Source: JBGSKY01 sp041740995
GTDB taxonomy: Bacteria; Planctomycetota; Planctomycetia; Pirellulales; Pirellulaceae
Assembly (NCBI GenBank): GCA_041740995.1
Contig: JBGSKY010000026.1
Location: 17,125 to 81,124 of the forward strand
Reading direction: 5' to 3'
DNA length: 64,000 nt
Shown here: piece after piece, positions 25,000 through 33,608 of the stretch
Layout of the letters: each line of letters begins with the position of its first letter
Position numbering within the stretch: position 1 is the first letter of the stretch
Translations under genes and position numbers: made by a program
Notes under the pieces: generated by a model
What the model was told of the DNA's origin: nothing
Database searches by the model: none
The model's input: the letters and a program-made list of their open reading frames with translations, nothing else

Positions 25000-26198
25000 A
25001 AACAATAGCCGATCGCAACCTGATCAGTTCTTTGGATCTTAAGAATGATTGGGAAGTCGTCGTTATCGGAGCTGGCATCGCCGGCTGCGTCGCGGCGATG
25101 TTGCTCGCTCGACGTGGGTTTTCGGTTTTATTGGTTGAAGCAAAAAGGTTCCCACGCGACAAAGTATGCGGTTGCTGTTTGAATCAGCGAGGACTCAATG
25201 TGCTTGACCGTTGCGATTTGTTGCCACGCGTTGAGCAACTGGGTGGACAGTCTTTGCGGCAGTTGCAGCTCTGTTTGCGTGAAGAACATTTTCGTTGGGC
25301 AATGCCTGAGATGTTGGCAACCAGCCGTAAAAGTCTCGATCAGTGTTTGGCAAACGCAGCGACTGAAAGCGGAGCTGTTTTCATGCAGGGCACTAAAGCC
25401 GTCGTCGAACCAAAGCGATTGGGAGAGCGATCGCTTGATTCCAAGTCGCGGAGTGTCATCCTGAAATGTGACGATGGACATCAAGCCAACGTTTCGGCTC
25501 AGCTAGTAGTTGTTGCTGATGGACTAACACAATCCAGCTTAAGTATGCTTGACGAGTTCTCAGCGACTGTGTCGCAGCGATCATACATTGGAGTGCAACG
25601 TATGCTATCGCTTGCAGAGCTCGACGGCACAATTCAAGCGAGGCTGCGTGAGGGCGTCTTGACCATGGCACTCACGACGTCAGGCTATGCAGGCGTAGCG
25701 TTAGTCGACGAAGGGCGAGTAGATATTGCGGCTGCTATCGATCCAAAGTCGCTGACCAAGAGCTTTCGGCCAGGCGATTCCGTCTCGAAAATCTTTGATG
25801 AATGCGGTTTGTTAATGAACTGCAATTCCGGCGAAAACGAATGGTTGGCGACTCCGATGCTGACGCGTAGTTCGACAAGATGTGGTTCTGAGAGTATTCT
25901 GGTGCTGGGCGATTCCCTGGGTTACGTTGAGCCTTTCACGGGCGAAGGCATGTCTTGGGCGTTGAGTTCCGCGGAAGAAATTGTTCCGTTTGCGGTTGCA
26001 GCCATTTCCCATTGGTCTAGCGATATTCTGACAAATTGGGAAAGAACTCTTCGCCGAAAGGTGTTTCGAAATCAATGGATGTGCAAAGCAACGACGGGGT
26101 TGATCCGTTATCCCAAGTCAGCCGGCTGGGTAGCCAGGACGTGCAATCGGCTGCCACGTTTGCGAAGTCAAGCAATGAAATGGGCCAGCGGAGTCTAG
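24996..26198 (+). CDS. FAD-dependent oxidoreductase (geranylgeranyl-reductase/hydroxylase-like)
   Basis: 400 aa from ATG 24996, overlapping the methyltransferase stop by 4 bases. The dinucleotide fold VVVIGAGIAGCVAAMLLARRGFSVLLVEAKRFPRDKVCG is at residues 18-55, with the GxGxxG and the FPRDKxCG segment of the GG-reductase/halogenase-like group. ILVLGDSLGYVEPFTGEGMSWAL near residue 310 is the second FAD-binding GD motif. No clear membrane segment. In comparable clusters such flavoproteins hydroxylate or reduce the type III PKS product; which occurs here is not known. The gene overlaps the PKS start region by up to 19 bases. Confidence 0.88.
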   Translation: MKTIADRNLISSLDLKNDWEVVVIGAGIAGCVAAMLLARRGFSVLLVEAKRFPRDKVCGCCLNQRGLNVLDRCDLLPRVEQLGGQSLRQLQLCLREEHFRWAMPEMLATSRKSLDQCLANAATESGAVFMQGTKAVVEPKRLGERSLDSKSRSVILKCDDGHQANVSAQLVVVADGLTQSSLSMLDEFSATVSQRSYIGVQRMLSLAELDGTIQARLREGVLTMALTTSGYAGVALVDEGRVDIAAAIDPKSLTKSFRPGDSVSKIFDECGLLMNCNSGENEWLATPMLTRSSTRCGSESILVLGDSLGYVEPFTGEGMSWALSSAEEIVPFAVAAISHWSSDILTNWERTLRRKVFRNQWMCKATTGLIRYPKSAGWVARTCNRLPRLRSQAMKWASGV

Positions 26199-27424
26199 CA
26201 GGCCGAGCAACAAAGTCTGGACAACGTAAAACCGTCTCAAATTTCGAAACTTCCGCAGCGACGTTATTTGAGCAGTCCGATGGATATGTTATCGGGATCG
26301 GTGTTGCCACGCCGGAGTTCGGCATCGATCAAAACGATGCTGGTTCGCTGGCAATAGAGCTAGGGCTGACCCAAAAATATAAAAAATCACTTGCCACGCT
26401 CTATCGTCAAAGTGGCGTGCATCGCAGGCAGAGTGTCATTCTAAAATCGGATGGAGCTGTTGGATCAGCCTGTCAGGATTTTTATCCAAACATTCAGGAC
26501 GGCCTATCGAAAGGTCCGACGACGGCTGAACGTATGGCGCAATACGAGCGCCACGCCTGTGACCTTAGTTTGCAAGCGTGCCGTAAAGCGCTCAAACACG
26601 CTGCGATACCATCGGAAAGAATTTCGCACTTGGTAACGGTTTCCTGTAGTGGATTTGCCGCACCCGGAGTTGATATTCAGTTGATCAAACAGCTCGAATT
26701 GCCCGCGTCGACGCAACGTACAAATGTGGGGTTTATGGGATGTCACGGCGCGTTGAACGGTCTGCGTGTCGCAAACGCTTTTTGCCGAGCGGAGCCTGAC
26801 GCTGTCGTCTTAGTATGTGCAACTGAACTTTGCAGTCTACATCAGCAATACTCTGACAATGCTCAACAGCTTGTCGCTAACTCGCTGTTTGCAGACGGTT
26901 CGGCAGCACTGGTTATACAAGCTGCAAGTAGCTTTCAAGCGGTTACTGATGATCTTGCTGTGCAAGCCGACGTTGCTCGATGGCCGCTGCGTATCGTCCG
27001 TACTGGTTCACACTTGTTGCCCGAAACTCAACAACACATGAGCTGGCGGATTGCTGATCACGGCTTTGAGATGAGTCTATCCCCGCAAGTTCCTGAAATA
27101 GTAAAGACGATCTTAGCGGACTGGGTTGACCAGTTCCTGGCAAAAAGCGGGTTACGCAGTGGCGACATTGACAACTGGATTATTCATCCCGGCGGGCCGC
27201 GGATCGTGAGCGTATGTGGCGAAGCCCTCGGCCTAGCTGACGAAGCGTTGCGACCCTCATTCAGTGTTTTGGAAGACCATGGGAATATGTCATCGCCGAC
27301 AGTGCTTTTCGTTTTGGAACGTCTCTGTCGAGAACAGCAACTTGGCGATTACCAAATGATGCTTGGTTTCGGACCTGGCTTATGTATTGAGGCTGCGCTG
27401 CTAAGCACTTCAGACTTTGAATAA
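26180..27424 (+). CDS. Type III polyketide synthase (chalcone/stilbene synthase family)
   Basis: 414 aa from ATG 26180; the frame is open to ATG 26036, but the upstream 48 residues lie inside the flavoprotein gene and look like its shadow. The full Cys-His-Asn triad is visible: Cys188 in GFMGCHGALNGLR, His336 in WIIHPGGPRIV and Asn369 in LEDHGNMSSPTVLFVLE. The N-terminal thiolase half has VTVSCSGFAAPGVD. It condenses an acyl starter with malonyl-CoA units to make pyrones or (alkyl)resorcinol-type products. It is the third gene of a methyltransferase-flavoprotein-PKS operon. Starter and product cannot be read from sequence. Confidence 0.93.
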   Translation: MGQRSLAGRATKSGQRKTVSNFETSAATLFEQSDGYVIGIGVATPEFGIDQNDAGSLAIELGLTQKYKKSLATLYRQSGVHRRQSVILKSDGAVGSACQDFYPNIQDGLSKGPTTAERMAQYERHACDLSLQACRKALKHAAIPSERISHLVTVSCSGFAAPGVDIQLIKQLELPASTQRTNVGFMGCHGALNGLRVANAFCRAEPDAVVLVCATELCSLHQQYSDNAQQLVANSLFADGSAALVIQAASSFQAVTDDLAVQADVARWPLRIVRTGSHLLPETQQHMSWRIADHGFEMSLSPQVPEIVKTILADWVDQFLAKSGLRSGDIDNWIIHPGGPRIVSVCGEALGLADEALRPSFSVLEDHGNMSSPTVLFVLERLCREQQLGDYQMMLGFGPGLCIEAALLSTSDFE

Positions 27425-27460
27425 TCGAGAAGAAAGAGTTCTGTCGAAAAGGGAACAGGA

Positions 27461-27997
27461 ATGCGTTTCGAACGCAAAACGAACGAACCGGCCCAGTATT
27501 TGGCTATACCTTTTTTCGGTGGCTACCTTTGGTTCATTATTTGGGTCTGGAGCAAATCAAACCTAGAAGGTTTATTTCCCTTCGCGTTGTTTCTCGTTTT
27601 GACGTGTGCCGGTGTCTACGGTCTCATAAACTGCATTCGAAAGTTGGTGTTTCCATATACTGTATTTCTCGAACTTAATGGCGACGAGATTGTATCTGGG
27701 ATCGCAGAACGAGCGTCGGAATCAAAACGTTACGGGTTCAAAGAGATTCGAAGCATTTTCTTGAATGGTGAAGACGGATACATTACTCTCGTCGATGATC
27801 TTGGAAAAACGAGAATTTTTGCTATCGACCTTTATTTACGAAATGTTGAACTGGAAGAGATTCGCGATCACTTGTTAAAATTTATCGAGCCAGACCAACT
27901 TGTGTATCGACCGTTTATCGGTGCACAACTCGGAAGAGGCCCGAACAGGACGACAGAACAAACCATTCCATCGGAGCCGCGTCCGCACCGTTCCTGA
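27461..27997 (+). CDS. Hypothetical membrane protein (178 aa)
   Basis: Starts at ATG 27461, 36 bases after the PKS stop, so it could be in the same transcript. Two membrane helices (about 15-31 and 38-56, YLWFIIWVW and FALFLVLTCAGVYGLI) are followed by a soluble PH-like beta domain (about 65-145: VFLELNGDEIVSGIAER...KRYGFKEIRSIFL...). The pattern is like bacterial PH-domain membrane proteins, but no family is recognised with certainty. The last about 30 residues are Arg/Pro-rich. Function unknown. Confidence 0.65.
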   Translation: MRFERKTNEPAQYLAIPFFGGYLWFIIWVWSKSNLEGLFPFALFLVLTCAGVYGLINCIRKLVFPYTVFLELNGDEIVSGIAERASESKRYGFKEIRSIFLNGEDGYITLVDDLGKTRIFAIDLYLRNVELEEIRDHLLKFIEPDQLVYRPFIGAQLGRGPNRTTEQTIPSEPRPHRS

Positions 27998-28128
27998 TGG
28001 TAGCTTTACTAGCTGCGGCCCGATGAATGGCGGCGTTCGTCTGCTCTTGCTGCATTCCCAATTGGCTACGCTAGCTTCGTTCGCTAGCTCAAAAAACGCG
28101 ATTGGCGTCTCTGGCTGGAATCGGTACG

Positions 28129-28157
28129 AAAAAAGGCCGCGTTAATAACGCGGCCTT
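28129..28157 (-). terminator. Rho-independent terminator of the 75-aa gene
   Basis: AGGCCGCGTTA/TAACGCGGCCT is a near-perfect palindrome at 28134-28157. On the minus strand the stem is followed by TTTTTT (28133-28129 on plus is A-rich). It lies 28 bases beyond the stop at 28185. Confidence 0.82.
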
Positions 28158-28184
28158 ACAAATATTCAGTTGATGACGATCAGC

Positions 28185-28412
28185 TTACTCGCGTGGGCGA
28201 ATGGCTCCGGTCAAACCGCTGTAATCAACTCGGTCGTCGCCGTGCCAAAGTGGTTGCCCACGTTCGACTCGCGTCCGAAGTACATCGATCTTCTCTGACG
28301 AACCCGCAGGCGCGTCGGTTGGCATGAAGTGATCATCCTCAAACGGGATGAAGTCTTCGTCATGCCCGTACTTCAAAATTGCTTCGAAGACGTTTTTGCA
28401 AACATTAGCCAT
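28185..28412 (-). CDS. Small conserved-looking acidic protein (75 aa)
   Basis: Starts MANVCKNVFEAILKYGHDEDF, is acidic and soluble, contains the proline/glycine segment PTDAPAGSSEKIDVLRTRVERGQPLWHGDDRVDYSGL, and is followed by a strong dedicated terminator, which supports a real expressed gene. I recall similar small proteins in Pirellulales genomes but cannot name a family. No neighbour suggests a role. Confidence 0.65.
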   Translation of the reverse strand: MANVCKNVFEAILKYGHDEDFIPFEDDHFMPTDAPAGSSEKIDVLRTRVERGQPLWHGDDRVDYSGLTGAIRPRE

Positions 28413-29068
28413 AAATTACTCCTAAATGAAAATGCAGTCACCGACGATATCGGCGAAGTTGTTTGTTCTAATTGCCCGAAATGATCAGCCACTTTCGATA
28501 TGCGAGATGCTTTGGTCTTCTGCGACTCTTCTCGTCGGCTGTGGCGCTCAGGATGTGCGACTTACAATGTGCGGTCGTGATTCCTAGATTTCAATTGAAA
28601 GGATTATTCGCTGGTTGCGTCCAATGTCAAGAAATATCTTTGTCGGATCGCGCCAAGAATCGTTTAACGATTGCAAGAAATCGCGTCTGCTAAAGTTTAG
28701 CAATTGGCGAGCCTATGTAGTCCAATTGGCCTCCGATTTAACTTCGAAATTTTCAATCCCAACGGCTAAAACGCATAGCCGATAGCAATGTCAATTAACA
28801 TTTCCTTAATATGCGGCAATGGGGCGATAACCGCTGTACGGAGTTTTTCGTTACTGCGACTTTTACAGCAAGTTTGGTTGCGTAGTTACGTAAAACGAAA
28901 CGTCGCCTGCGACAAATTGTGCCGCCAGTTAGATTCGAGTTTCGTAATGCGACAAAAGTGCAATTTGAAAAAAATATCCAAATATTTCGACACTCGGTTT
29001 GTCAACGATGCGGATACTGTCATAACCGAGATATTTGAATAGTCAGCAGTCGAGAGAGCGATCATCCG
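28413..29068. other. 656-base region without a convincing gene
   Basis: Two plus-strand frames (28472-28693, 28788-29042) have compositions unlike proteins (Cys/Arg-rich, no domain) and no good ribosome binding site. The region should hold the promoter of the minus-strand 75-aa gene and of the YjbQ gene. No RNA gene or repeat is recognised. Confidence 0.45.
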
Positions 29069-29497
29069 ATGATTTGGATCCAGGAATTCATCCGTTTAAA
29101 ACCACGATCACGAGGTTGTCACTTGATCACTTCGGAAGTCCTTGCTGGGCTCCCTCAGATTGATTCAGTCAAGTGTGGTTTGTTAAACGTCTTTATTCAG
29201 CACACTTCGGCGGCACTGTCGATCAACGAAAACGCTGATCCAGATGTTCGAGCTGACATGCCGGAAATGCTCGACCGAATTGTTCCTGAAGGCCAAAGCA
29301 TTCGGCATACGATCGAAGGCCCCGATGACATGCCAGCCCATGTCAAGAGCTCGTTAATTGGCTGCTCCTTGATCATTCCGATTTGCGATGGTGAGCTTGC
29401 GCTGGGAACTTGGCAAGGAATTTATCTTTGCGAGTTTCGTAATCGCGGCGGTTCAAGATCGCTGGTTCTTACGTTGAGCGGCAAATCCATCAGCTAG
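29069..29497 (+). CDS. YjbQ/UPF0047 family protein
   Basis: 142 aa, the usual size. It matches the family along its length: GLLNVFIQHTSAALSINENADPDVRADMPEMLDRIVPE, HVKSSLIGCSLIIPICDGELALGTWQGIYLCEFRNRGGSRSLVLTLSG. The H-T-S/S-I-N-E-N and GTWQGIYLCEF motifs are diagnostic. E. coli YjbQ has weak thiamine-phosphate-synthase activity; the true role is unsettled. It converges with the RtcB gene (25-base gap). Confidence 0.9.
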   Translation: MIWIQEFIRLKPRSRGCHLITSEVLAGLPQIDSVKCGLLNVFIQHTSAALSINENADPDVRADMPEMLDRIVPEGQSIRHTIEGPDDMPAHVKSSLIGCSLIIPICDGELALGTWQGIYLCEFRNRGGSRSLVLTLSGKSIS

Positions 29498-29522
29498 CGT
29501 CTGACGAAGTTTGGTTTAGTTA

Positions 29523-31004
29523 TTAGTCGTCTGCTGGCGAGTCTCCGTCTTTAATGACGAATCGAGCCTTTAGTCGAGCAACTTCCGTTGCCAGCTTGGC
29601 TAGCTCAACGCTCCGCAATACCTCGTCAAAATCCTTGTAGGCGGCTGGTGCTTCATCCTTTGGATAGAATCGGCAGTTGCTCAGTATGTCAGCCTCGTCG
29701 AATGACAAGTCAATCGCTTTTTGGCTCAACGTACGTTTTGCTTCACGACGTCCCAGCATTCGTCCGGCTCCATGGTTTATAGTGAAGCAGCTTTCGATGG
29801 CGCCTGGTAACGCAACCATCACCGCTGAACCGGCTTGCGGATTTCCCGGTAGCAAAATGGGATGGCCCGTGCTGGCAAACCGAGTCCCTTCGAGCGACCG
29901 ATGACCAGCAGGAAACGCCCGCGTCGCTCCTTTGCGATGCACCCAAGATGGGACGCCAGCAACCGTTTCCTGACGAGCGATGTTGTGCGAAATGAAATAG
30001 ACCAAGTCGCCTTGTGTGCCCGGAAAAATTTCTTGAAAGGCCTCCAATACTAACGCGTTTATCTGTAGATGATTTACCGTTGCAAAGTTTGCACCTAGCG
30101 ACATGTCGTCAAGGTAGTCGTTCGCTTCAGGCGTTCCAAGTTCTGCGTAAACCAATTCTCGATCATTGCCAGGAAACGGGATTTTCGCGTCAGCAAATTT
30201 ACGCTGCAGCGTTCGAAACTGGTGCATTGCAATATTGTGCCCAAATCCGCGAGAGCCGCAGTGTGAGAGGAACGCAACTCGATTGTGAGCCAAACCAAAT
30301 TGCTCCGCGATGACTTGTTTGGCCGGATCCGGCGACAATTCGACGATCTCGCATTCTCCGAAATGATTGCCGCCGCCATAAGAACCTAGCTGGCTGATCT
30401 TGTTTCCAAAGTCGCCGACCGTATTGTTTTTGAGGTGCCATTGCATTCGTTCAGCCAGTGCTTCACTTGAATTCATCGATCCAAGGTGGCAAGCGTCTTC
30501 GCAAGATTGGTTCCATGACTCGGGAATATTCAAATTTCTCAGCACTTCATTTGTAGCGCCTTGCACCACGACGTCCAAGCCCGTGGTGAGATCGATTTTT
30601 CGCCCTTTTTTAACATTGGATTGCCCCCGCCCTGCCCCAGTCGGTAGCCGATCGCAAATTGCTTGAATAAGCTTTCGTCGAATCGGTTTATCGGTGATCG
30701 CGGACGCTGGCAAATCCATTTGCAGCAGGCTCATCGAACATTTGATGTCGACTCCGACCGGACCAGGGTAGATATGTGTTGGCGACACCATGACACAGCC
30801 CACTGGCGCACCGTAACCGCAATGCGCATCAGGATTTAGAATCAAATCAGTGACACCCGGCGCGAGCCGTGAGTTGATTGCTTGCTGAATACATTTGGCG
30901 TCGAAGGTCCGCCGAATCGCTTCGGTTCCGAAGACACGAATTGGGGCGGTGTCTTGACCGGTTGGAAGCAACGCTGAAGAAGTTGTTTTTTCTTGAAATT
31001 TCAT
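29523..31004 (-). CDS. rtcB: RtcB family RNA ligase
   Basis: 493 aa. RtcB motifs in order: NPDAHCGYGAPVGCVM, GVDIKCSM (Mn-binding Asp and Cys), GSYGGGNHFGE (metal His), FLSHCGSRGFGH (metal His), FISHNIARQE (metal His), HRKGATRAFPAG and INHGAGRMLGRREA (the guanylylated active-site His in the NHGAGR segment). RtcB joins 2',3'-cyclic-phosphate RNA ends to 5'-OH ends using GTP. No Archease, RtcA or RtcR gene is adjacent, so this is a stand-alone copy. It may repair tRNA or rRNA after cleavage. Confidence 0.92.
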   Translation of the reverse strand: MKFQEKTTSSALLPTGQDTAPIRVFGTEAIRRTFDAKCIQQAINSRLAPGVTDLILNPDAHCGYGAPVGCVMVSPTHIYPGPVGVDIKCSMSLLQMDLPASAITDKPIRRKLIQAICDRLPTGAGRGQSNVKKGRKIDLTTGLDVVVQGATNEVLRNLNIPESWNQSCEDACHLGSMNSSEALAERMQWHLKNNTVGDFGNKISQLGSYGGGNHFGECEIVELSPDPAKQVIAEQFGLAHNRVAFLSHCGSRGFGHNIAMHQFRTLQRKFADAKIPFPGNDRELVYAELGTPEANDYLDDMSLGANFATVNHLQINALVLEAFQEIFPGTQGDLVYFISHNIARQETVAGVPSWVHRKGATRAFPAGHRSLEGTRFASTGHPILLPGNPQAGSAVMVALPGAIESCFTINHGAGRMLGRREAKRTLSQKAIDLSFDEADILSNCRFYPKDEAPAAYKDFDEVLRSVELAKLATEVARLKARFVIKDGDSPADD

Positions 31005-31386
31005 AAAGACCTAGAGTAATTAAATTCACACAGGTGTCAGATGGTAGTCGGATCGCGCGGCTTAAAACCTTACTGTTCTCTCTGGCGAAGATCGATCCAC
31101 CAGGCTACGTTACCTCTTATCACGCAAGCGGTTAACACCCCGCCGCGTTTGTCGGTTCGCATTGAAGTCTCGAAGGATGTAGAACGCTTTAAAACCCAAA
31201 AGGTTCATGGCAAAGGCAAGTTTGCGGTTTGACTTCGGACAATTGCGTTGAACCGGCTTTCTCGACCACTCGTTGGCATCGATTTTTTGTCAGATTGGTG
31301 AGATGGTCTTAAATTAGGTTGGATAATTTTCAAGCAGCTGGACTCTCGAATGCAAATATGGCTGAGTGCCATTTGCAAACTGACCG
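31005..31386. other. Divergent promoter region between rtcB and mqnA
   Basis: 382 bases between the RtcB start (minus) and MqnA start (plus). A 63-codon plus-strand frame (31041-31232) shows no recognisable protein features and ends 150 bases before mqnA. No riboswitch or sigma-54 site was recognised. Confidence 0.4.
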
Positions 31387-32139
31387 ATGATTCAAAACGA
31401 CACTACGACGACGAAATCAGCAGCTTCGCGATTGCGAATCGGCGCTGTTTCGTACCTTAATACAAAACCTCTGGTTTTTGGTTTAGCAGAAGCGGTCAGT
31501 GGTTTTGCGGACCTGTCGTTCGCGGTTCCCAGCCGCTTGGCTATCGAGTTAACGTCTAATGCTCTAGATGTCGGACTAATTCCTGCGATTGAGTACTTTC
31601 GGCATCCTGAAAGAAAAATCATTTCGGACGCTTGTATCGCCTGCCATGGTCCAGTTTGGAGCGTTCAGGTGCTTTTTCGAAAGCCTCCGCGAGAAGTGGA
31701 AACATTGGCGGTCGATGAAGGTTCTCGGACGAGTGTCGCGTTGACCCAAATCTTGTTGGCGGAACGTTTCAATGTTCGACCAACACTTGTACCTTTTTCG
31801 CTCCACGAGCGAATCGAAAATGCGCAAGCTGATGCAGTGCTAGTTATTGGGGACAGGGCAATGCATCTAGAATCGTGTGCGAATGATTTTGTCGAACGTT
31901 GGGACCTTGGACAAGCTTGGCTGGAGCACACTGGCCTGCCATTCGTCTTCGCAATGTGGGTTGCGAACAAAGACGTCCCGACAGTCAGCTTGGAAACCGT
32001 ACTGGCGGCACAACGGGATCTGGGGCTGGCAAATGTCGAATTGATTGCCGAGCGATATGGTGCCTCTTACGAGCTTGCTCCTCGACAAGCTGTTGCCTAC
32101 CTGACAAAGTTTTTACGCTTCAAGTTGGGACCCGATTAG
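31387..32139 (+). CDS. mqnA: Chorismate dehydratase MqnA (futalosine pathway)
   Basis: 250 aa. It starts with a short tail, then LRIGAVSYLNTKPLVFGL, the defining MqnA motif (G-x-V-x-Y-x-N-x-x-P). The periplasmic-binding-protein-like fold continues with DVGLIPAIEYFRHPERKIISDACIACHGPVWSVQVLFRKP, VDEGSRTSVALTQILL and VLVIGDRAM. MqnA converts chorismate to 3-enolpyruvyl-benzoate, the first step of the alternative menaquinone pathway. mqnC follows 113 bases later on the same strand, which confirms the pathway. mqnB, mqnD and mqnE are not in the window. Confidence 0.93.
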   Translation: MIQNDTTTTKSAASRLRIGAVSYLNTKPLVFGLAEAVSGFADLSFAVPSRLAIELTSNALDVGLIPAIEYFRHPERKIISDACIACHGPVWSVQVLFRKPPREVETLAVDEGSRTSVALTQILLAERFNVRPTLVPFSLHERIENAQADAVLVIGDRAMHLESCANDFVERWDLGQAWLEHTGLPFVFAMWVANKDVPTVSLETVLAAQRDLGLANVELIAERYGASYELAPRQAVAYLTKFLRFKLGPD

Positions 32140-32252
32140 AGAGCAGCCTTTTAACTTTATCGAGATAAAGCGACCGCGCTTGGTCTTATTGAATTACACC
32201 AAACCTTGAACGGCGAGCCGAAACGCCCCGGTTTTTTGAAAGTAAATTGCTG

Positions 32253-33401
32253 ATGAATGTTCAATCGATTTTGGACAGTGTGTTGGACGGCAAACGGCTA
32301 TCTGCCGAGGACGCCCTTACGCTCTTAGAGTCACATGAACTGGCCGCCATCGGTCGGGCCGCTGACACTATAACTCGGCGGTTGCATCCGGAGACCTACC
32401 GGACATACAACATTGACCGGAACATCAACTACACCAACATCTGTACCGCGGTCTGCGACTTTTGCGCTTTTTATCGCAATCCTAAAAGTGATGAGGGTTA
32501 TGTGCTGCCGCGCAGCGAGTTGCTTGCCAAGATCGCAGAGGCGAAGTCACTGGGGGCGAATCAAATTTTGATGCAAGGCGGACTACATCCGTCATTCAAG
32601 CTCGAATGGTACGAAGAACTGTTGCACGATATCCATCGTGATTTTCCAGACATTAATATTCACGGGTTCAGTCCGCCGGAATTACATCATTTCACGAAAG
32701 TCAATCATCTCGACATCAAAGAAGTTTTAACCCGTTTGAAGGCTGCAGGGCTTGGCAGCATTCCTGGCGGTGGTGCTGAAATATTGGTCGATCGAGTGCG
32801 AAAAGAGATCACTCGCGGCAAAGTTTTGACGGATGACTGGCTCAATGTGATGCGGGTGTGGCATCAATTGGGCGGCAAAAGCACGGTGACGATGATGTTT
32901 GGTCATGTTGAAACGCTGGCTGAACGAGTCGAGCACTTGGAGCGAGTGCGGCAACTTCAAGACGAAACCGCCGGGTTTACCGCCTTCATTTGCTGGACTT
33001 TTCAGCCGGAGCATACGGATCTGTCGCACATTCCACCGACCGGTTCCTACGAATATCTTAAGACTCAAGCGGTAGCGAGATTGTATTTGAATAATATTCC
33101 AAACATTCAGTCGTCATGGGTGACCCAGGGCCTGAAAATTGGTCAACTTGCGTTAAGCTTTGGGGCCAACGATATGGGATCATTGATGTTGGAAGAGAAC
33201 GTCGTTGCCGAAGCTGGAACGGTTCACTATTTGACACTCGATGAGATTCGGAATGCTATTTTCGACGCAGGCTACGAGCCTCACCAGAGAGACGTTTTCT
33301 ATCGGCTAGTCGACTCGGAGTTAGAAAAATTCGCGATCGATGCGAACCAGAAATTCAATGCGCAGGCAAAAACCGCCCTGCCGATTGCAACGCTCGCCTA
33401 A
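32253..33401 (+). CDS. mqnC: Cyclic dehypoxanthine futalosine synthase MqnC (radical SAM)
   Basis: 382 aa from ATG 32253. The radical SAM cluster motif C-x3-C-x2-C is at Cys64, Cys68 and Cys71 (CTAVCDFCAFYRNP). Other family marks are the QGGLHPSFKLEWYEELL segment, SPPELHHF, and GSIPGGGAEILVDRVRKEI. It closes dehypoxanthine futalosine to the cyclic form in menaquinone synthesis, using an Fe-S cluster and SAM. Length and motifs fit MqnC rather than its paralog MqnE. It is downstream of mqnA, consistent with one operon. Confidence 0.93.
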   Translation: MNVQSILDSVLDGKRLSAEDALTLLESHELAAIGRAADTITRRLHPETYRTYNIDRNINYTNICTAVCDFCAFYRNPKSDEGYVLPRSELLAKIAEAKSLGANQILMQGGLHPSFKLEWYEELLHDIHRDFPDINIHGFSPPELHHFTKVNHLDIKEVLTRLKAAGLGSIPGGGAEILVDRVRKEITRGKVLTDDWLNVMRVWHQLGGKSTVTMMFGHVETLAERVEHLERVRQLQDETAGFTAFICWTFQPEHTDLSHIPPTGSYEYLKTQAVARLYLNNIPNIQSSWVTQGLKIGQLALSFGANDMGSLMLEENVVAEAGTVHYLTLDEIRNAIFDAGYEPHQRDVFYRLVDSELEKFAIDANQKFNAQAKTALPIATLA

Positions 33402-33608
33402 TCGATGTTTGCGAAACAGCGAACCTACGTTGCGACAAATCGTCTACCGGCTTATAACTGTCTCAGTGTGGTGAGCTTGAAAAGGAATCGTTACCCGTTT
33501 GCCTGAAATCCGCAGATGGTTTTTGGGCCAGTTTGTCTGCTTTGAAAAGCGACCTCCGCCGCCCTCTCTAGCGCCGAATCGTTATTAGCTTTCAAAGGTC
33601 AGCCTACC

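Noticed and set aside
28472..29042. Two plus-strand frames of 73 and 84 codons in the gap before the YjbQ gene
   Set aside because: No ribosome binding site, Cys/Arg-rich composition and no recognisable pattern; treated as chance frames.
31041..31232. 63-codon plus-strand frame upstream of mqnA
   Set aside because: No protein-like pattern and no good start signal; probably chance in a divergent promoter region.
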